64,000 nt of DNA from Carboxylicivirga taeanensis. Its GTDB lineage: Bacteria > Bacteroidota > Bacteroidia > Bacteroidales > Marinilabiliaceae. The notes beneath the pieces were generated by a model, which worked only from the letters and a program-made list of their open reading frames with translations, made no database searches and was not told where the DNA came from. A program made the position numbers and the translations under genes. The stretch covers positions 266,734 through 330,733 of the forward strand of contig NZ_JBPUSJ010000006.1 of the NCBI RefSeq assembly GCF_051851475.1. The letters run 5' to 3'. Below, piece after piece: positions 26,823 to 35,170 of this stretch; the first letter of the stretch is position 1, and each line of letters starts with the position of its first letter.

Positions 26823-27994
26823 TTCTTCTTCTTTGCGCTAAACATATTAATTACCCAAACACTCCCAACTAACCATGGTGTTATAAAATCAAAGAGAATG
26901 GTCGCCCAATACAATTTACTTTCTCCCATTTTTTTAGCTGCTTTGGCAAGTAGGATGTGCAAAGTCAGCAGTCGGACAGAAAATAACACCAATGCTACGG
27001 GAGCAAAAGTAGGAAAAAAAAGTGAACAAAGTGTTAGTAGCCACAATATTTGACGAGTTAATGGTTCGCTAATCAGCCAGCATTTTGTGCCAAATTTGTA
27101 GACCGGTGCTGTTGTGAGGTGCCTTGATTTTCGTTCTACCCACTCGCTAAAGCTTCTGGGGGCTAAGGAGATTGTTTGGCTATCATAATTTAGCTGAACG
27201 GTAGTGTTATGTTTATTTGCACAACTGCGAATAAAAAGGTCATCATCGCCCGAAGCCATATTTAAATAGGGCTTAAAAACTTGATTGTTTTCAAACAGCG
27301 ACTTGGTGTAGGCCATGTTGCGTCCAACTGCCATAAATGGTTTGCCCCGTAAAGCAAAACCCATGTACTGCACCGCATTGAAAAATGTTTCGTAGCGCAA
27401 AAAGAGGTTAAATAGTGTTTTTTGCTTTTCGAAACGGCCATGGCCTATAATTATCTGCTTTTCAGAGGTAAACTGGCTGCTGATGGATTTTAGCCACAGC
27501 TTTGAGGCGGGGCGACAATCTGCATCGGTAAACACAAGGTGCTCATATTGGGCAGCCTTAACTCCAATTGTTATGGCTAACTTTTTGCCTTGGTAATGCT
27601 GTTTGTTTAAGGGGATATTGGTGTAATACAGGTTGTTGAACTGGGTTTTTAATTGGGCCAAAACCATTTCGGTCTCATCGCTTGAGCAGTCGTTAACCAC
27701 AATTACTTGGTACTGCGGATAATCCTGCTGGCAAATTTCAGGAATGAATTTTTTTAAGTTCTGGGCTTCGTTCTTTGCACAAATAATTACAGAAAGTGGC
27801 ATCGGCTCCTGTTGAGGTGCCAGCGGCTTAAACTGCGATGGTTTTAAAAGGAAAAATAAATGGTAAAAAGTCTGGAAAAGCCACGAGGCCAGGTAAATGC
27901 CTATAGCGCTATATAAAATCGATACTTCCACTGATTTGAATTTTTTGCCAAAAGTGCAACATATTTTTATTAATATGCGCTGTTTTACTTTCAT
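26813..27994 (-). CDS. family 2 glycosyltransferase, membrane-anchored
   Basis: The 393-residue protein has an N-terminal membrane helix, a GT2 catalytic domain and two or three C-terminal helices. The GT-A motifs are clear: PLSVIICAKNEAQNLKKF, VVNDCSSDET, VFTDADCRP (the DxD region) and SGDDDLFIR, with ERKSRHLTT resembling the (Q/R)xxRW region. It adds a sugar from a nucleotide donor to a lipid or polysaccharide acceptor at the inner membrane; the substrate is unknown. It overlaps the following ECF sigma gene by ten bases. Confidence 0.88.
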   Translation of the reverse strand: MKVKQRILIKICCTFGKKFKSVEVSILYSAIGIYLASWLFQTFYHLFFLLKPSQFKPLAPQQEPMPLSVIICAKNEAQNLKKFIPEICQQDYPQYQVIVVNDCSSDETEMVLAQLKTQFNNLYYTNIPLNKQHYQGKKLAITIGVKAAQYEHLVFTDADCRPASKLWLKSISSQFTSEKQIIIGHGRFEKQKTLFNLFLRYETFFNAVQYMGFALRGKPFMAVGRNMAYTKSLFENNQVFKPYLNMASGDDDLFIRSCANKHNTTVQLNYDSQTISLAPRSFSEWVERKSRHLTTAPVYKFGTKCWLISEPLTRQILWLLTLCSLFFPTFAPVALVLFSVRLLTLHILLAKAAKKMGESKLYWATILFDFITPWLVGSVWVINMFSAKKKKWK

Positions 27995-28056
27995 TTTTAT
28001 CCACGGTTACAAAAAATACTGAAAAACTGTTTGTGAACAGAACAATGGGCAGTCAT

Positions 28057-28087
28057 TTTATTTAATAGCTCAGCTGTTGTATATTTG
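28057..28087 (+). promoter_or_regulatory. Bacteroidota-type promoter of tgt
   Basis: TTTA (28057-28060), 19 bases and TATATTTG (28080-28087) match the phylum consensus. The start would be near 28091. Confidence 0.55.
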
Positions 28088-28149
28088 CAAGCTGCCTCAA
28101 TAAAATGGATGGCAGGCTGATTGTAAATTATTTATTTCTGGATATAACG

Positions 28150-29280
28150 ATGAAATTTGAACTTCAATATACTGATGCCAAAAGTAGTGCGCGTGTTGGA
28201 AAAATAACCACTGACCATGGCGAAATAGAGACTCCCATTTTTATGCCTGTAGGTACTGTAGGCTCAGTAAAAGGAGTTCATTTCAGGGATTTGGAAGATG
28301 ACGTAAAGGCGCAAATTATTTTGGGTAATACCTATCATTTATACCTGCGCCCTGGATTAGAAGTGTTAAAAGCCGCCGGTGGGCTCCATAAATTTAATGG
28401 TTGGGATAAGCCCATGTTGACCGATAGCGGCGGATACCAGGTTTTTTCGTTGAGTGATAACCGGAAGTTGACTGAAGAAGGGGCTGTTTTTCGTTCGCAT
28501 TTAGATGGTTCAAAGCATTTATTTACGCCCGAAAATGTGGTGGATATCCAGCGCGTGATTGGTGCTGATATTATTATGGCCCTGGATGAGTGTCCTCCAG
28601 GCGATGCTGAATATGCCTATGCAAAAAAATCGATGGAGCTGACGCACCGTTGGTTAAAGCGAGGTGTGGATCATTTTGATCAGACAGAACCCCTTTACGG
28701 ACATTCGCAAACCTTCTTTCCGATTGTGCAAGGCGCTGGCTATCGCGACTTAAGAACGCAGTCGGCCGAATTTATTGCTTCGCAAAATCGCGAAGGCAAT
28801 GCCATTGGAGGCCTGGCTGTTGGCGAACCTACCGAGGTGATGTATGAAATGGTAGAACTGGTGAATGGTATTTTACCCAAGGATAAACCCCGCTACCTGA
28901 TGGGCGTTGGTACACCGGCCAACTTACTCGAGAATATCGCCCTTGGAGTTGATATGTTTGATTGTGTAATGCCAACGCGAAACGGGCGGAATGGCATGTT
29001 ATTTACTTCAGAAGGCATTCTTAATATGCGCAACGAAAAGTGGAAGAATGACTTTTCACCGGTTGATCCCAATGGGACTTCATTTGTTGACCATCATTAT
29101 ACAAAGGCTTACCTTAGGCATTTATATGTGTCCAAAGAAATGCTGGCCGCCCAAATAGGCAGTATGCATAACCTCACCTTTTATCTTTGGTTGGTGCGTG
29201 AAGCCCGTAAGCATATTTTAGAAGGTGATTTTGCTCAATGGAAAGATGTGATGGTGAAAAAACTAACCACGCGTTTGTAG
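28150..29280 (+). CDS. tgt: tRNA-guanine transglycosylase (queuosine), lacking the usual zinc cysteines
   Basis: The product of about 376 residues shows the TGT pattern: PVGTVGSVKGV, LGNTYHLYLRPG, LTDSGGYQVFSL, DIIMALDECPPG, GGLAVGEP and DCVMPTRNGRNGMLF. It exchanges guanine for a queuine precursor at position 34 of GUN-anticodon tRNAs. In Escherichia coli TGT a CxCxxC plus a histidine hold zinc; here the aligned positions are Gly309, Ser311 and Asp314 (PVDPNGTSFVDHHYTKAYL), while the MHNL histidine is kept. The start at 28150 gives the family's MKFEL opening; an in-frame ATG at 28105 would lie only about 14 bases from the transcript start. It is followed by a LptF/G-type permease gene. Confidence 0.93.
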   Translation: MKFELQYTDAKSSARVGKITTDHGEIETPIFMPVGTVGSVKGVHFRDLEDDVKAQIILGNTYHLYLRPGLEVLKAAGGLHKFNGWDKPMLTDSGGYQVFSLSDNRKLTEEGAVFRSHLDGSKHLFTPENVVDIQRVIGADIIMALDECPPGDAEYAYAKKSMELTHRWLKRGVDHFDQTEPLYGHSQTFFPIVQGAGYRDLRTQSAEFIASQNREGNAIGGLAVGEPTEVMYEMVELVNGILPKDKPRYLMGVGTPANLLENIALGVDMFDCVMPTRNGRNGMLFTSEGILNMRNEKWKNDFSPVDPNGTSFVDHHYTKAYLRHLYVSKEMLAAQIGSMHNLTFYLWLVREARKHILEGDFAQWKDVMVKKLTTRL

Positions 29281-29404
29281 TTTAATGAGTGTATAGAGGC
29301 ACACGGTTGTCTATAATACACGGGTAGTTTATGAGCACGCTGGTTTAGCTTATAACTATTTTTTCGTTCTTTTGTAACTGACAAGATTAACTAAACAGAT
29401 AGTT

Positions 29405-30487
29405 TTGAAGAAACTGGACTTATATATACTCAGGAAGTTCCTGGGAACATTCTTCTTTGCCATATTGCTGATTATTAGTATTTCAGTAGTGTTTGATGTA
29501 ACCGAAAAAATTGATAACTTTTTTGAACATGGGGCCCCGTTAAAGGCCATTGTTTTTGATTACTACAAGAATTTTGTTCCCTATTTTGCCAATTTATTTA
29601 CGCCACTGTTTGTTTTTATTGCAGTAATTTTCTTCACCTCAAAAATGGCGTATCAAACCGAAATTATTGCCATTCTTTCGAGTGGGGTGAGTTTTAGGCG
29701 GATGATGTTTCCCTACTTTTTGGGTGCAGCTATCATTGGCTTGTTTTCATTTTTGTTAGGCGGCTATGTGATTCCTCCGGCCAATCAAACACGTATTCAG
29801 TTCGAAAATGTGTATGTTAAAAATAAGCCGGCTAGGGGGCTCGAAAAAATTCATATGCAGATTGAGCCAGGTGTATTTGTTTACATGGATAAATACCGGA
29901 CTTACAGTGGGAGAGGGGATTACTTCTCTATGGAAAAGTATGATGGTAAAGAATTGGTTTCAAAGCTGTCGGCCCGTTATGCCGAGTTTGACTCCACCTC
30001 TGGTAAATGGGGTTTAAGGGACTATGTTTTACGTGAATTTAGTGATGGGGTGGAGCATAAAATCAGTGCCGGTTCTAAAGTGGATACCTTGATACCTAAT
30101 GTTACACCCAAAGACTTTAAAGAGGAGCGTAAGTATTTTGAGATGATGACCAATACTGAGCTCGACGCCTATATTGAAGCACAGCGAGCCCGCGGTGTTG
30201 GCAATCTCGAAGAGTTTTTAATTGAAAAGTATAAACGCATAGCCTCGCCGTTTAGTGCCTTTATTTTAACTTTAATCGGCGTTTCCCTGGCATCCCGAAA
30301 GGTACGGGGTGGAATGGGCTTGCATATTGGAGTTGGCATCGCGTTGAGTTTTTCGTATATTTTGTTCATGACCATTTCAACCACTTTTGCTGTCAATGGG
30401 AATATGAACCCGATGTTAGCAGTTTGGTTGCCTAACATTGTATTTACTGCTATTGCATTTTATTTGTACATCAAGGCGCCCAAGTAA
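29405..30487 (+). CDS. LptF/LptG-family permease (YjgP/YjgQ)
   Basis: The 360-residue protein has N-terminal helices (KKLDLYILRKFLGTFFFAILLIISISVVFD), a periplasmic beta-jellyroll-like middle (about residues 115-260) and three C-terminal helices, the build of LptF/LptG. The EIIAILSSGVSFRRMM segment is the coupling-helix motif of this family. These permeases pair with LptB to extract lipopolysaccharide from the inner membrane for transport outward. The start is a TTG at 29405: an in-frame stop lies 30 bases upstream with no ATG between, and the protein aligns from this codon. Which of LptF or LptG it represents cannot be decided. Confidence 0.88.
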   Translation: MKKLDLYILRKFLGTFFFAILLIISISVVFDVTEKIDNFFEHGAPLKAIVFDYYKNFVPYFANLFTPLFVFIAVIFFTSKMAYQTEIIAILSSGVSFRRMMFPYFLGAAIIGLFSFLLGGYVIPPANQTRIQFENVYVKNKPARGLEKIHMQIEPGVFVYMDKYRTYSGRGDYFSMEKYDGKELVSKLSARYAEFDSTSGKWGLRDYVLREFSDGVEHKISAGSKVDTLIPNVTPKDFKEERKYFEMMTNTELDAYIEAQRARGVGNLEEFLIEKYKRIASPFSAFILTLIGVSLASRKVRGGMGLHIGVGIALSFSYILFMTISTTFAVNGNMNPMLAVWLPNIVFTAIAFYLYIKAPK

Positions 30488-30659
30488 TCTGAGTAACTGA
30501 CTATTTACCTGGGTTGTTCGGTTATTTGAAATGAAGACTATCTGACCTTATTCCTTTCGTTAAAAAAAATAAATTAGTAATTATGCAGTCTGAAAAATTA
30601 TTAATCAGATTGTTTAATATATATTTTGATTAATATAGGTTAAATCAAATTTTTGGATT

Positions 30660-32204
30660 ATGTCATTGAAAAAACACATCCTTGACCTTCGGAAAAGAAA
30701 GGAACAAGTGCAAAAGGGTGGTGGCGACAAAGCCATTGAAAAGCAAGCTGCCATGGGTAAAATGACGGCTCGCGAACGAATCCTGGCACTCGTTGACAAA
30801 GATTCTTTCACCGAATACGACCTTTTTGTTGAGCATACGGCTCGCGATTTTGGAATGGACAAAAAGCAGTTGCATGGTGATGGGGTTATTATTGGTACAG
30901 GTACCATTTATGGTGCACCAATCTGTATCTTTGCGCAGGATTTTACTGTAGCCGGGGGATCGTTAGGATTAATGCATGCCCGTAAAATTACCAAGATTAT
31001 GGATCATGCCTTGAAAATGCGTGTGCCCTTAATCGGAATTAACGATTCTGGTGGTGCCCGTATTCAGGAGGGAGTAAACTCTCTGGCAGGGTATGGCGAG
31101 ATCTTTTATCGCAACACATTGGCTTCTGGGGTTATTCCTCAGCTGTCTGTTATTCTAGGCCCATGTGCGGGCGGTGCGGTATATTCACCAGCGTTGACTG
31201 ACTTCGTTTTTGTTGTTGAGAATATTTCTAAGATGTTTATTACTGGTCCTGGTGTGATCGAATCTGTTCTGGGAGAAAAGATTTCGATGGAGGACCTTGG
31301 TGGTGCGCGCGTTCATGCTGAAATTACCGGTAATGCCCACTTCTTCTCTAACAGTGAAGTTGAATGTTTCGACCAGATTAAGAAGCTGATTACATTTATT
31401 CCTTGGAACAATAGTAAAAAAGCGAAAGCATTTCCTCCAAAACCACCTAAGTTCAAAGGTAATATTGAGGATATTATTCCATCGGATCCAAAAACACCTT
31501 ACGATGTACGTGACGTTATCAAAGCAATTGTTGATGATTCTGATTTCTTCGAAATTCAGGAGCTTTGGGCGGCAAACATTGTGATTGGTTTTGGTCGTTT
31601 GAATGGTGAAACAGTAGGATTTGTGGCTAACCAGCCGATGGTATTGGCCGGGGTGCTCGACTGTGATAGCTCTGATAAAGCAGCGCGTTTTATCCGTTAC
31701 TGTGATGCCTTTAATGTGCCTATTATCACCCTTGAGGATATGCCAGGTTACCTGCCAGGAGTGGATCAGGAACACGCGGGTGTAATCCGTCACGGTGCTA
31801 AGGTGCTTTATGCTTATTCTGAGGCAACGGTGCCGAAAGTAACTGTTATCTTGCGTAAAGCCTATGGTGGTGGTTACATTGCCATGAACTCACGTCACCT
31901 GGGAGCCGACTTTATGTTTGCCTGGCCAATGGCTGAAATTGCCGTGATGGGACCAGAAGGTGCGGCTAACATCATCTTCAAGAAAGAGATTGATGAGGCA
32001 GAAGATAAAGACGCTATGCGTGCTGCTAAAGTGGAAGAGTATAAAGAGAAATTTGCTAATCCATATGTGGCCGCAGCAAAAGGTTATATCGATTCTGTAA
32101 TTGAACCTAATGAAACGCGTGCATTATTGCTGCATGCTATTGAAGTTTCGGCTGGTAAAGATGATCATCGCCCTGCTAAAAAGCATGGTATTCCTCCATT
32201 TTAA
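30660..32204 (+). CDS. mmdA: carboxyltransferase subunit, methylmalonyl-CoA decarboxylase alpha / propionyl-CoA carboxylase beta
   Basis: The 514-residue protein is a crotonase-fold biotin carboxyltransferase: KMTARERILALVD, INDSGGARIQEGVNSLAGYGEIFYRN, GPCAGGAVYSPALTDF, and in the C-terminal half PGYLPGVDQEHAGVIRHGAK and RKAYGGGYIAMNS. It moves the carboxyl group between methylmalonyl-CoA and biotin on a carrier protein. It is followed 11 bases later by a small biotin carrier. In Bacteroidota the pair normally works with a Na+-pumping membrane subunit in propionate formation, or with a biotin carboxylase; neither is here, so the direction of the reaction is open. Confidence 0.9.
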   Translation: MSLKKHILDLRKRKEQVQKGGGDKAIEKQAAMGKMTARERILALVDKDSFTEYDLFVEHTARDFGMDKKQLHGDGVIIGTGTIYGAPICIFAQDFTVAGGSLGLMHARKITKIMDHALKMRVPLIGINDSGGARIQEGVNSLAGYGEIFYRNTLASGVIPQLSVILGPCAGGAVYSPALTDFVFVVENISKMFITGPGVIESVLGEKISMEDLGGARVHAEITGNAHFFSNSEVECFDQIKKLITFIPWNNSKKAKAFPPKPPKFKGNIEDIIPSDPKTPYDVRDVIKAIVDDSDFFEIQELWAANIVIGFGRLNGETVGFVANQPMVLAGVLDCDSSDKAARFIRYCDAFNVPIITLEDMPGYLPGVDQEHAGVIRHGAKVLYAYSEATVPKVTVILRKAYGGGYIAMNSRHLGADFMFAWPMAEIAVMGPEGAANIIFKKEIDEAEDKDAMRAAKVEEYKEKFANPYVAAAKGYIDSVIEPNETRALLLHAIEVSAGKDDHRPAKKHGIPPF

Positions 32205-32215
32205 TAGGTGCGTTT

Positions 32216-32539
32216 ATGAGTACAAAAAAAACAGAAGGATTAGTCGATTTCGCTATACTCAGTATGAAGTATAAAACAAAATTGACTAAAAAATTCGAGA
32301 ACCGCGTTCAATATGAGGCGCCAAATCCAAACCACATTGTGTCCTATATTCCAGGTACAATTTGTGAAGTGTTTGTGAAAGAGGGCCAGAAAGTTAAAGA
32401 AGGTGAATCACTGTTGATACAGGAAGCCATGAAAATGCGTAACCAGATAACCATGCCACACGATGGTAAGGTGGTTTCAATAGAAGTGACACAAGGAGAT
32501 AAGATTCCAAAGAACCATTTAATGGTTGTAATCGAGTAA
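32216..32539 (+). CDS. biotin carboxyl carrier protein
   Basis: A 107-residue protein whose C-terminal 70 residues form a biotinyl/lipoyl domain with the attachment motif EAMKM; the biotinylated residue would be Lys73. The domain opens with a variant of the usual P.PG (YIPGTICEVFVKEGQKVKEGESLLI). The N-terminal 35 residues are lysine-rich and lack the long Pro/Ala linker common in carriers of decarboxylase pumps. It starts 11 bases after the carboxyltransferase gene and should accept CO2 from it on biotin. A perfect terminator follows. Confidence 0.9.
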   Translation: MSTKKTEGLVDFAILSMKYKTKLTKKFENRVQYEAPNPNHIVSYIPGTICEVFVKEGQKVKEGESLLIQEAMKMRNQITMPHDGKVVSIEVTQGDKIPKNHLMVVIE

Positions 32540-32576
32540 AAAAGTAAGGGCTGCACATGCAGCCCTTACTTTTTTA
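32537..32576. terminator. bidirectional terminator between biotin carrier and ispE
   Basis: AAAAAGTAAGGGCTGCA and TGCAGCCCTTACTTTTT form a perfect stem with A and T runs, serving the two convergent genes. Confidence 0.9.
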
Positions 32577-33389
32577 TAGTTTCTTGATCCATTTAAAATG
32601 GGATGCAGGAGTATCGATATGAGGTTCGTCTTTAAAGAGGCCAAACACACTTGAGCCACTGCCACTCATGCTGGCATAGCTTGCCCCGGCTTCGTACAAA
32701 GCCATCTTAAGCTTCCCTATTTCCGGGTACTTTGTGAATACCGATGGTTCAAAGTCATTTTTTATATGGTGCTTCCATTGTTCTATTGGCAGGCGAACTA
32801 ATTCGCTCAGCGCGGCAGTCGATGGACGAGCACTCACACCACGGTAGGCTTCTGGTGTTGAAACATGAACGGGAGGTTTAATCAGGGCGATGTAGTATCC
32901 TGTTAAATCAAGCTGAATGGGATGAAGCATGTCGCCGATGCCCGTGGCAAAAGCTGGTGTATTCTTGATGAAAAAGGGGCAGTCGGCGCCTAATTGAGCA
33001 GCTATTGTTACTAAGCGAGACTCATCAATGCCGAGCTTGAATTCTTTGTTAAGCAGTGTGAGCATAAAAGCTCCATCAGCCGATCCACCGCCTAAACCAG
33101 CACCAAAGGGGACCATTTTATGCAGATGAATTTTTAGCGGAGGGAGATCATAGTCTTTTTTTAGCAGCTCAAATGCTTTGATGCAAATGTTATCAGCTGG
33201 CGGTGCATCAATGTTAATGCCTGAGGAACTAAATATATAGGGCTCCGTTGTTTCAATATTTGTAACGACTTCCAGGGCATCCATTAAAGGAATCGGATAG
33301 AAGATGGTCTCCAGGTTGTGGTAGCCATCCTGTCTTTTCTCAACTACGTTAAGACCAATATTAATTTTGGCGTTGGGATAACAAATCAT
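32574..33389 (-). CDS. ispE: 4-diphosphocytidyl-2-C-methyl-D-erythritol kinase
   Basis: The 271-residue GHMP kinase opens with CYPNAKINIGLNVVEKRQDGYHN, has the ATP-binding loop PFGAGLGGGSADGAFML and the C-terminal GHMP motif YASMSGSGSSVFGLF. IspE phosphorylates CDP-methylerythritol in the MEP route to isoprenoids, so the organism uses that pathway. It stands alone on the minus strand, convergent with the biotin carrier and divergent from dnaB. In many bacteria ksgA or rnmV is adjacent; here neither is. Confidence 0.95.
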   Translation of the reverse strand: MICYPNAKINIGLNVVEKRQDGYHNLETIFYPIPLMDALEVVTNIETTEPYIFSSSGINIDAPPADNICIKAFELLKKDYDLPPLKIHLHKMVPFGAGLGGGSADGAFMLTLLNKEFKLGIDESRLVTIAAQLGADCPFFIKNTPAFATGIGDMLHPIQLDLTGYYIALIKPPVHVSTPEAYRGVSARPSTAALSELVRLPIEQWKHHIKNDFEPSVFTKYPEIGKLKMALYEAGASYASMSGSGSSVFGLFKDEPHIDTPASHFKWIKKL

Positions 33390-33584
33390 GTCAAATGCAT
33401 TTTATACAAAGAAACTAGTTCCACCTGAGAAAAAAAACGGGTGTTTATAAAATGTTGTTGTTACCTTGATTATTGCTTGTAGCTGCAGGCTTTGCCGCTG
33501 ATTTACCTTTTTCAAACCTCACCCAATGCCAATTCATGGCATGATGAATTGAGGTAAAAATGCAGCTTGTTAAGATGCAATTTG

Positions 33585-33592
33585 TATCTTTG
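33585..33592 (+). promoter_or_regulatory. candidate -7 box of dnaB
   Basis: TATCTTTG fits TAnnTTTG, 27 bases before the dnaB ATG. A -33 TTTG at the ideal distance is not clear. Upstream (33518-33555) is an imperfect hairpin with arms CCTCA and TGAGG of unknown role. Confidence 0.4.
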
Positions 33593-33619
33593 TGGCTCTG
33601 AATTTTTCCAAATTAAGCT

Positions 33620-35170
33620 ATGGCAGATAACAGGTATTCGAATCGCAAAAAACCGATTGCAGGTATTGAAATGGGTAAACTACCACCTCAGGTAACAGAC
33701 TTGGAGGAAGCGGTTTTGGGTGCATTATTGTTGGAAAAAGAGGCCTTTTTAAATGTATCTGAGCTGTTAAAGCCCGACCATTTTTACAAGGAGGCGCACC
33801 AGCATATTTACAAGGCCATTATGGATTTGGAAGCGCACGAGCAGCCGGTGGATATGCTCACAGTGACCCAGCAACTAAAGAAGATGGGAAAGCTCGAAGA
33901 GGTGGGTGGTGCCTTCTATATTACTCAGCTAACCAGTAAGGTGGCATCGGCAGCGCACATCGAATACCATGCTCGCATCATCTGGCAAAAATATTTGCAG
34001 CGTCAGATGATTCATATATCCAGTGACTTACAGAGTAAGGCTTACGATGATGGCATTGATGTAAACGACTTGCTGGAAGAGGCTGAGAGCACCTTTTTTA
34101 TGCTGTCGCAAGGCAGTATGAAGCGCGATGCGATGCAAATCAACCCGGTTATCCAGGATGCGATTGACCGTATTAAAGCGGCCTCGGAGCGTACTGATGG
34201 TTTAAGTGGTGTACCTTCTGGTTTCACAGCTTTGGACCGGGTTACATCCGGATGGCAGGGCTCAGCATTGATCATTATTGCTGCTCGTCCGGCCATGGGT
34301 AAAACGGCTTTTGTATTATCCATGACAAGGCAAATGGCTTTAAACCATAAGATTCCGGTGGCTATATTCTCTTTGGAGATGTCGAATGTGGAACTCGTTA
34401 ACCGTTTAATCGTATCGGAAACTGAGTTGTCGGCCGACAAAATTAAGAAGGGGAATCTGGCCCCATATGAGTGGGAGCAGCTCGACCATAAAATTCAAAA
34501 CCTCATTGATGCGCCAATATTTGTAGATGATACGGCCGGTTTGTCGGTCTTTGAATTACGTGCTAAATGTCGTCGTTTAAAGAAGCAGCACGATATTAAG
34601 TGTGTGATTATTGACTACCTGCAGCTGATGAATGCCAGCGGTATGAATCCGGGCTCGCGTCAGGAAGAGGTGAGTTTAATCTCCCGAAACCTTAAAGGAC
34701 TGGCCAAAGAGCTGGATGTGCCAATTATTGCGCTGTCACAGTTAAACAGGGGTGTTGAAGGACGTGCCGGTGCTGAAGGTAAGCGACCGCAGCTTTCTGA
34801 CCTCCGTGAATCGGGTGCCATTGAGCAGGATGCCGATATGGTATGCTTTATTCACCGACCTGAATACTACCGAATAACAGAGGATGAACAAGGTAACTCC
34901 CTGATAGGGTTGGCAGAGATTATTATTGCCAAGCACCGTGCCGGACCAACGGCCGATGTGCGTCTGCGTTTCCGTGCTGAGTTAGCTCGTTTCCAGGATG
35001 TAGAGGATGTTGATTTTGAGGATAACGGCTTTGGACAAAGCACACCGTCACAAACCTTTGGCTCAAAAATGAATCAGGCTGTGGAGTCGGAGAGTGCTGC
35101 CCAGCTAGGTGGCCATCAGCTCCCCGAATTTCCAGAAGGTCCTGGTTTTAATAGTGATGTGCCGTTTTAA
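33620..35170 (+). CDS. dnaB: replicative DNA helicase DnaB
   Basis: The 516-residue protein has the DnaB N-terminal collar domain (PPQVTDLEEAVLGALLLEKEAF) and the RecA-like helicase domain with Walker A ARPAMGKTAF, IFSLEMS, Walker B CVIIDYLQLM and LSQLNRGVEGR plus SDLRESGAIEQDADMV. It unwinds DNA ahead of the replication fork as a hexamer. There is no intein. Its stop codon overlaps that of the convergent flavoprotein gene within TTAA, so the two genes share four bases and no terminator separates them. Confidence 0.97.
   Translation: MADNRYSNRKKPIAGIEMGKLPPQVTDLEEAVLGALLLEKEAFLNVSELLKPDHFYKEAHQHIYKAIMDLEAHEQPVDMLTVTQQLKKMGKLEEVGGAFYITQLTSKVASAAHIEYHARIIWQKYLQRQMIHISSDLQSKAYDDGIDVNDLLEEAESTFFMLSQGSMKRDAMQINPVIQDAIDRIKAASERTDGLSGVPSGFTALDRVTSGWQGSALIIIAARPAMGKTAFVLSMTRQMALNHKIPVAIFSLEMSNVELVNRLIVSETELSADKIKKGNLAPYEWEQLDHKIQNLIDAPIFVDDTAGLSVFELRAKCRRLKKQHDIKCVIIDYLQLMNASGMNPGSRQEEVSLISRNLKGLAKELDVPIIALSQLNRGVEGRAGAEGKRPQLSDLRESGAIEQDADMVCFIHRPEYYRITEDEQGNSLIGLAEIIIAKHRAGPTADVRLRFRAELARFQDVEDVDFEDNGFGQSTPSQTFGSKMNQAVESESAAQLGGHQLPEFPEGPGFNSDVPF

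Noticed and set aside
31185..31793. Long open frame (202 codons) on the minus strand inside the carboxyltransferase gene
   Set aside because: It is an antisense shadow of a clearly conserved gene with strong codon bias.
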